A stretch of DNA of 64,000 nucleotides from Trifolium pratense (taxonomy: Eukaryota; Streptophyta; Magnoliopsida; Fabales; Fabaceae), in the NCBI RefSeq assembly GCF_020283565.1, contig NC_060062.1:22850127-22914126 (forward strand), given 5' to 3'. The notes under the pieces were generated by a model that did not search any database, was not told the origin of the DNA, and saw only the letters and a list, made by a program, of their open reading frames with translations. Shown in pieces: positions 57,594 through 64,000 of this stretch. The position numbers and the translations under genes are program-made. Within the stretch, counting starts at the first letter, position 1. Every line of letters begins with the position of its first letter.

Positions 57594-57966
57594 TATAAGC
57601 ATTGAAGAACGAGACTCTTATGCTGGCACATCTCAACATCTACTATGTGCGTTACCTAAGTACTTTGAAAATTTCAAAGATACTATCATTGGTTAGTGTT
57701 ACTCAATTTAATTGGCTTTGGAATGGGAAGTTGGTAGTTGAAGAACTTCTAGTGTCATTATTATGCACCTGAACTCAATCATTTTTTTTTGTAAAGAAGG
57801 AATAAATAACCTCATCTGATTCTAAACGTGCAACGAAACTTTGAATATATAAAAATAAACAAACAAAAATGGTGCTACCACTCACTTATAGCCATCACTC
57901 TATCATGTTATGTTATGACAAAATCTCTGATTGAAAATGATATGATATACCGGTTCCCTGCTGTCC

Positions 57967-57968
57967 AC

Positions 57969-58020
<52 letters not shown>
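57967..58020. repeat. (CA)n(TA)n microsatellite
   Basis: About 22 bp of ca repeats run into about 30 bp of ta repeats, roughly 190 bp upstream of the start codon of gene C. Confidence 0.95.
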
Positions 58021-58023
<3 letters not shown>

Positions 58024-58135
58024 GTGTGCAAAAATATTGGCCCACACAATATTTGTATTATTATTATTATGTTTAAAATAAAAATAACTTTTATTAAAAT
58101 AATATATGATTGAAAGCCTTATCCAGCTACTACTT

Positions 58136-58146
58136 ACTATAATAGA
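58136..58146 (+). promoter_or_regulatory. Candidate TATA box of aldehyde oxidase gene C
   Basis: ACTATAATAG lies about 70 bp upstream of the ATG at 58213, and a similar ctactataag occurs at the equivalent place before pseudogene A. The assignment is by position and pattern only. Confidence 0.3.
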
Positions 58147-58212
58147 AGCACAACTTGAACTGACAAATAAGAGCTGTCTGAACTCTGAAAACTGAAAAAC
58201 AGTTAGTGAAAT

Positions 58213-61200
58213 ATGGATGTGAAGAACAGTAGTGAGATTCAAACAAGTTTGGTATTTTGTGTTAATGGTGACAAGTTTGAGTTATCCAAAGTTGATCCAT
58301 CAACCACTTTGCTTGAGTTCTTGCGTACTCAAACTAGATTCAAGAGTGTCAAACTTGGTTGTGGTGAAGGTATATCAATATCATATATCCTATCAATTTT
58401 TCTGCCTGATTTGGATTTTGAATATTTTTTTATATTTTTATTTCAATAGCTTGATATGGAAATCATCATTTTTTTCTCTCTATGTTTGACTTTGTATTTT
58501 TTAAAGTTTCAGCAATTTTGGTACTGATTGTGATGAATTCTCATTTCTTTTTGTTTCAATAGGATTAGTTTATTTAAATAATACTTTATGATTCTGAATG
58601 TTGACTTGGTGAAATTAACAAATTCTGAGTAGTGTTACATATTGAAACTTGGACTACTTTAATCATAGTTTAGAGCCTAAGGATATTTATATATACAAAT
58701 CTGTACTCAGAGTTACATATTTGTATATTGAAACTTGCCGTGTAGATATTTGTGCAGAGATTTTAAGAAATACAACAAGAAATCATCGTAAGATGCGATT
58801 CGATGTATGCGTAAAATCATAATAACCCTCAATTTCTTTTCAACTTTATACTTCATGCTTTGACATGGTTGGTTGTAGGTGGTTGTGGTGCTTGTGTAGT
58901 TCTAATCTCCAAGTATGATCCGTTGCACAACAGAGTTGATGATTTTACTGTGAGTTCTTGTCTCACGCTACTTTGTAGCATACATGGATGTTCAATAACA
59001 ACTAGTGAAGGCATTGGAAATAGCAAACAAGGATTCCATCCAATTCATGAAAGATTTGCTGGATTCCATGCTTCTCAATGCGGTTTCTGTACTCCCGGAA
59101 TGTGTGTTTCCCTCTTCGGCGCTCTTGTCAATGCCGAAAAGAGCAGTTCTCCAGAGCCACCGACTGGTTTCTCAAAAATTGCTGTTTCCGGGGCTGAAAA
59201 GGCCATTGCAGGTAACCTTTGTCGATGCACAGGTTACCGACCGATTGCTGATGCCTGCAAAAGTTTTGCAGCGGATGTTGATATGGAGGATCTCGGGTTG
59301 AACTCTTTCTGGAGAAAGGGAGAGAGCAAAGAAGGAAGACTTAGTAAGTTGCCTCGATATGATCACAATCACAAGAATATAGAATTTCCTATGTTTTTGA
59401 AGGAAATCAAACATGATTTGTTCATAGCTTCTGAGAAACATAGTTGGCACAAACCTGCTAGCTTAAAAGAGCTTCAAAGTTTATTGGAATTAAACCATGC
59501 CAATGAAATCAAGATAAAAGTTGTTGTTAATAATACTGGTATGGGATATTACAAAGATAAACAAGGCTATGATAAGTATATTGATCTAACTGGAGTTTTG
59601 GAGCTCTCAAAGATTAAAAAGGATCAATCAGGGATTGAAATTGGAGCTGCAGTTACAATAACTAAAGCTATCGAAGTTCTAAAGTTTCAAAACAAGAATG
59701 ATTTTAACTCAGACTTTGTAATGATACTTGAAAAGATTGCTGACCATATGAACAAAGTGGCCTCGAGGTTTATTCGGAACACGGCCAGTGTAGGTGGTAA
59801 TTTGGTGATGGCACAAAAGAGTAAGTTTCCTTCGGATATAGCTACTATACTTCTTGCTGTGGATTCAATGGTTCGCATAATGACTGGTTCAAAGTTTGAA
59901 TGGCTTTCTTTGGAGGAATTTCTGGAGAGACCACCTTTAGGTTTGGAGTGTGTGGTTTTAAGCATTAAAATTCCTAGTTTGGAAACTATGAAAAGCGAAT
60001 CTTCAAATACAAAAAGTAGAATTCTCTTCGAAACTTACCGAGCTTCTCCTCGGCCGCTTGGAAATGCACTTTCTCACTTAAATGCTGCTTTCCTTGTTCA
60101 GGTGTCTCCATGCAAGGATAGTGAAGGAACCATTATAGATACTAGTAGGTTGACTTTTGGTGGTTTTAAGACTAAGCATGCAATCAGAGCTAAAAATGTC
60201 GAAGAATTTTTAGCAGGAAAGTTGTTAAGTGTTAGCAATCTGTATGATGCCATCAACATGCTTACAGATACTGCCACTGCTAATATACCTCACGATGAAG
60301 CCTCGAAAAATGCTTACCTTTCGAGTTTAGCAGTAGGTTTTCTTTTTCAGTTCTTTAACTCGTTGATTGATAGTCCTGCAAAAATAAACAATGGTTATTT
60401 AAATGGACATACTCATTTGCCTTTGGTTGAGGCGTCTCAGAATCACGTTCAGCCTAACATATTTCCTACTTTATTGTCGTCCGGGAAGCAAATCCTTGAA
60501 TCAGGCAGTGAATATAGACCAATCGGTGAGCCAGTCACAAAATCCGGCGCTGCATTACAAGCATCAGGTTTGTTTAGACAAAGTTTTGAATTACATTCAG
60601 ATGAAAGTTTCCTTGATTATGCATTTTGATTGAAATTTAAAAATATTAAACATAATTTCACATACAGGTGAGACTGTGTTTGTGGATGACATTCCATCAC
60701 CAATAAATTGCCTACACGGAACATATATTTATAGTTCGAAACCATTGGCAAGGATAACAAGTATAAAACTCAGACAAGAGTTGGAACTTGATGGAGTGAG
60801 GGGCATCCTTTCTAGTAAAGACATTCCTAAGGGCGGGGAGAATCTTGGAGCAAAGAGTATATTTGGTTCAGAACCTTTATTTGCCGAAGATATTGCTAGA
60901 TGTGTTGGTGAACGTCTTGCGTTTGTGGTGAGTGCTTAAATCCCTTATTTTGATCCAAAATGTATGATCTTCTGTGAAGAAATTCTTTCCAGTATATTTC
61001 AGAGTTTCAATTCAAGTACAAGCACTAACTCGTATATACAGACTGTTCTAAACCTTACGAGCCTGATTAATCGACCGTATACAAACAATTACAAATATAC
61101 GTTATTTACAACATTCTGTTTCATTATTTAGAGATTTGATACAATGCTTTAACATTTTCTCTGGATGGCTTCTTTAGGTTGCAGATACTCAGAAACTGGC

Positions 61201-63869
61201 AGACATGGCTGCAAATTCATCTGTTGTTGATTACAGTGTTGAAAATCTTGAACCACCTATCCTAAGTGTTGAAGATGCTGTTGAAAGATCTAGTTTTTTT
61301 GAAGTTCCTCCATTTTTATGTCCAAAATATCAAATTGGTGATGTATCAAAAGGAATGGCTGAAGCAGATCACAAGATTGTTTCTGCGGAGGTAAACACAC
61401 AGAATAAGTTTGTTTGTGGTTCTTGATATAATGTTTAAATTAGCTTATGAATAATGAATGTTTTTGTTTACTCATCAAACATATTCACTGTCATCATCTA
61501 TCGATGAAACTCAGATAAAACTTGGATCTCAATACTATTTCTACATGGAGACACAAACCGCGCTCGCTGTACCAGATGAAGACAATTGCATTACTGTTTA
61601 CTGTTCAAGTCAATGCCCTCAGTCGGTACATTCTACTATAGCAAAATGCCTTGGTATTCCTGAAAATAATGTTAGAGTCATTACAAGAAGGGTTGGGGGA
61701 GGTTTTGGAGGAAAAGGTGCACGATCTGTAGCGGTAATCTTTTAGTTGTTTTTAATTTCTCTTCTTACAATTTTTTTTCTTTATTATAAAACTTCAATCA
61801 CTTTCTTAGTATGACTATGTGTCTGTCAAAAAAACTTTGTAAAAATGACTCTGGCTAAAAGTGAGTTGAAGGCATAGTGATTTATGTTTGGATACATTCA
61901 TGCATACATGATCATTTTATGTAATGCAATTTGCAGACTGCTACATCTTGTGCACTAGCAGCGCACAAATTACAGCGACCGGTCAGGATGTATCTAAACC
62001 GAAAGACAGATATGATAATGGTTGGAGGAAGGCATCCAATGAAGATAACATACAGTATAGGGTTTAAGAATAATGGGAAGATTACTGCATTACACCTTGA
62101 GATTTTGGTTGACGCCGGGATTTATACTGATGTTAGCGTAATAATGCCGCGCAACATAGCCGGAGCACTTAAAAAGTATAACTGGGGTGCTCTATCTTTG
62201 GATATTAAATTATGCAAAACAAATCTTCCTAGTAGATCTGCAATGAGGGGCCCAGGGGACTTGCAAGGATCATTCATCGCCGACGGTATTATAGAAAATG
62301 TTGCAGCTACGCTTTCGATGGATGTAGATTCTGTTAGAAGCGTTAATCTTCACACCTACACAAGTCTTAAGGAATTCTATGATGATTCTTGTGGTGAGCC
62401 TCTTGAATATACCATGCCTTTAATATGGAATAAGTTAGCTGTTTCTACAAACTATGAGCTGAGAGTAAACAAAGTGAGAGAGTTTAACAGTATAAACATT
62501 TGGAAGAAAAGGGGACTATCTCGAGTACCGGTGTTGTATGAGCTGAACCTAAGACCTACTCCAGGAAAAGTTAGTATTTTATCAGATGGTTCTGTTGTTG
62601 TTGAAGTTGGAGGAATTGAATTGGGTCAGGGTTTATGGACAAAGGTGAAACAAATGGCTGCGTTTGCACTCGGCATGATTCAATGCGACGGAAGTGGAAG
62701 TCTTTTGGATAAAGTTAGGGTTGTACAAGCTGATTCATTGAGCTTGATTCAAGGAGGATTAACTGCTGGGAGTACTACATCAGAGTCAAGCTGCGAAGCT
62801 GTTAGGCTTAGCTGCAATATCTTGGTTGAAAGACTAAAACCTATCAAGAACAAGCTTCAAGAGGAAACTGGTTCTATCAAGTGGGAGACTCTTATTCTTC
62901 AGGTAGCTAGTGTAGAAAGAAAGAGCTTACTTTTCAAAATTTATATATTTATACATGTTACTGACAGTTCGTTCGTGAACGTACAGGCATACATGCAAGC
63001 TGTGAATTTATCAGCATCTTCATATTTTGTACCTAGTAAAAATTCCATGAAGTACATCAATTATGGTGGTGCAGTTAGTGAGGTGAGTTTGTTGTTTGTG
63101 CATAACTTACTGAATGTTACTTCTGTGATATTATCATGCTAGACATATTACCGATGTAAATCAACTAAATTATCATATGCTAAATGATGAAAATTGATTC
63201 TCAGGTGGAAATAGATCTTCTGACAGGAGAAACCAGATTTTTGCAAACAGATATTATTTATGACTGTGGACAAAGTCTCAACCCAGCTGTGGATTTAGGA
63301 CAGGTAATACAAACACATACATATTTTAAGCCCTATGTAGCAATGAAACTTCAAAATTGAAGGCGTGTCCAGTGTCTGATACATGTGGTTACATTCAACC
63401 ACTTTCATTTTCTTAAATTATTATCTGTGTGTATGTGTCATTGTCGTATCCAGTAGTACCAAGTTTCCTTTTTGGTGTCATGCCAGCCAAAAATTGTTCA
63501 CTACTAAATGATTATTTGCATTCTCTTATATAGTTGCAACAACTGATTTTATAAAAAAATAAAAAATAATTGTGAAATGCAGAAGGAATGGAATGTTTTG
63601 GTTTGTTTTCCTGAATCAGTTTATTATGTTGTCAAATATGAAAAAATTCTGTTGATAATCTTACAATTTTATCTTGCAGATTGAAGGATCTTTCATACAA
63701 GGGTTAGGCTTTTTCATGCTTGAAGAATATGAAACAAACCTTGATGGTTTGGTGTTGCAAGATGGGACATGGAACTACAAAATCCCAACAATAGACACTA
63801 TTCCTCAACAGTTTAATGTTGAAATCCTTAACAGTGAGCATCATCAACATAGAATTCTCTCTTCAAAGG
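58213..63869 (+). CDS. Aldehyde oxidase gene C (exons 1-9; last exon beyond the window)
   Basis: The visible exons are 58213-58369, 58879-60567, 60668-60927, 61178-61390, 61515-61733, 61937-62902, 62987-63082, 63205-63303 and 63680-63869. All have GT-AG introns in consistent phase, giving 1296 codons with no stop. N-terminal 2Fe-2S centres: [23 protein letters not shown] and [14 protein letters not shown] domain: [17 protein letters not shown]. Molybdenum-cofactor domain: [38 protein letters not shown] and [16 protein letters not shown]. The missing exon 10 should supply SGEPP with the catalytic Glu, making about 1370 aa, normal for plant aldehyde oxidases. These cytosolic homodimers oxidise aldehydes using O2. 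Family members make abscisic acid from abscisic aldehyde or act on indole-3-acetaldehyde and other aldehydes, and substrate cannot be told from sequence here. By comparison with copy B, exon 10 should begin about 190 bp past the right edge. Confidence 0.93.
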
Positions 63870-64000
63870 GTATGTGACCTAGGACTTTTCCAATATTTAA
63901 GTATTAAACTTTTGTATCCACATATGTTTTTCCCCTCATAATGCATATAATTATATGCATTTGGAACAAGTAAAAATCATTTCAACTAATTTGAATAACA

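Noticed and set aside
60568..60629. Extension of aldehyde oxidase exon 2 to a stop at 60629
   Set aside because: It reads through a good donor (GCATCAG/GTTTG). Splicing to 60668 restores the family sequence [10 protein letters not shown].

Overview
The window is nuclear plant DNA, almost certainly from a legume and quite possibly Medicago-like. The organism is inferred from the AT-rich intergenic DNA, GT-AG introns, a molybdo-flavin aldehyde oxidase cluster, RTM2-like HSP20 membrane proteins, and the mix of mobile elements (MULE foldbacks, Stowaway and Tourist MITEs, CACTA, Ty1-copia, Ty3-gypsy, TRIM, LINE, SINE). No prokaryotic, plastid or viral genome was seen.

Layout. 0-4.8 kb: three MULE-type inverted-repeat elements (two with a 9-bp target duplication) with a Stowaway MITE nested in one, plus a SINE relic. 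4.9-11.1 kb: two minus-strand, two-exon genes for RTM2-like HSP20 proteins with a C-terminal membrane anchor, separated by a LINE scrap and a MULE foldback that carries a Tourist MITE. 12.1-15.1 kb: one minus-strand gene for a probable mitochondrial, acidic-repeat protein. 15.7-16.5 kb: another MULE foldback. 17.2-29.9 kb: aldehyde oxidase pseudogene A, split by a Ty3-gypsy derivative in exon 5 and a CACTA element in intron 9. 30-36 kb: a decayed minus-strand copia element, itself split by a 1.33-kb insertion and abutted by a complete 2.03-kb TRIM-like LTR element. 38.1 kb: a small gene for a secreted or membrane protein. 42.7-47.5 kb: a minus-strand LINE. 49.4-51.2 kb: a foldback carrying an exon-like fragment. 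51.5-56.6 kb: a copia 5' half fused to a lone aldehyde oxidase exon 10, followed by aldehyde oxidase pseudogene B (exons 6-10). 58.2 kb to the right edge: aldehyde oxidase gene C, open through nine exons. Its last exon lies just outside the window.

The aldehyde oxidase copies are all in the same orientation and share flanking and intron sequence, so they arose by tandem duplication. Only C looks functional: its 2Fe-2S, FAD and molybdenum-cofactor domains are all present. The catalytic glutamate is encoded by exon 10, which is off-window for C but visible in the relics. Paralogue B supplies an empty site for the CACTA insertion in A. I found no wholly new biological system. The most unusual structures are a gypsy element whose LTR-like repeats contain a piece of pol, a 1.33-kb insertion with a GC-rich motif array, and a foldback with possible gene cargo.
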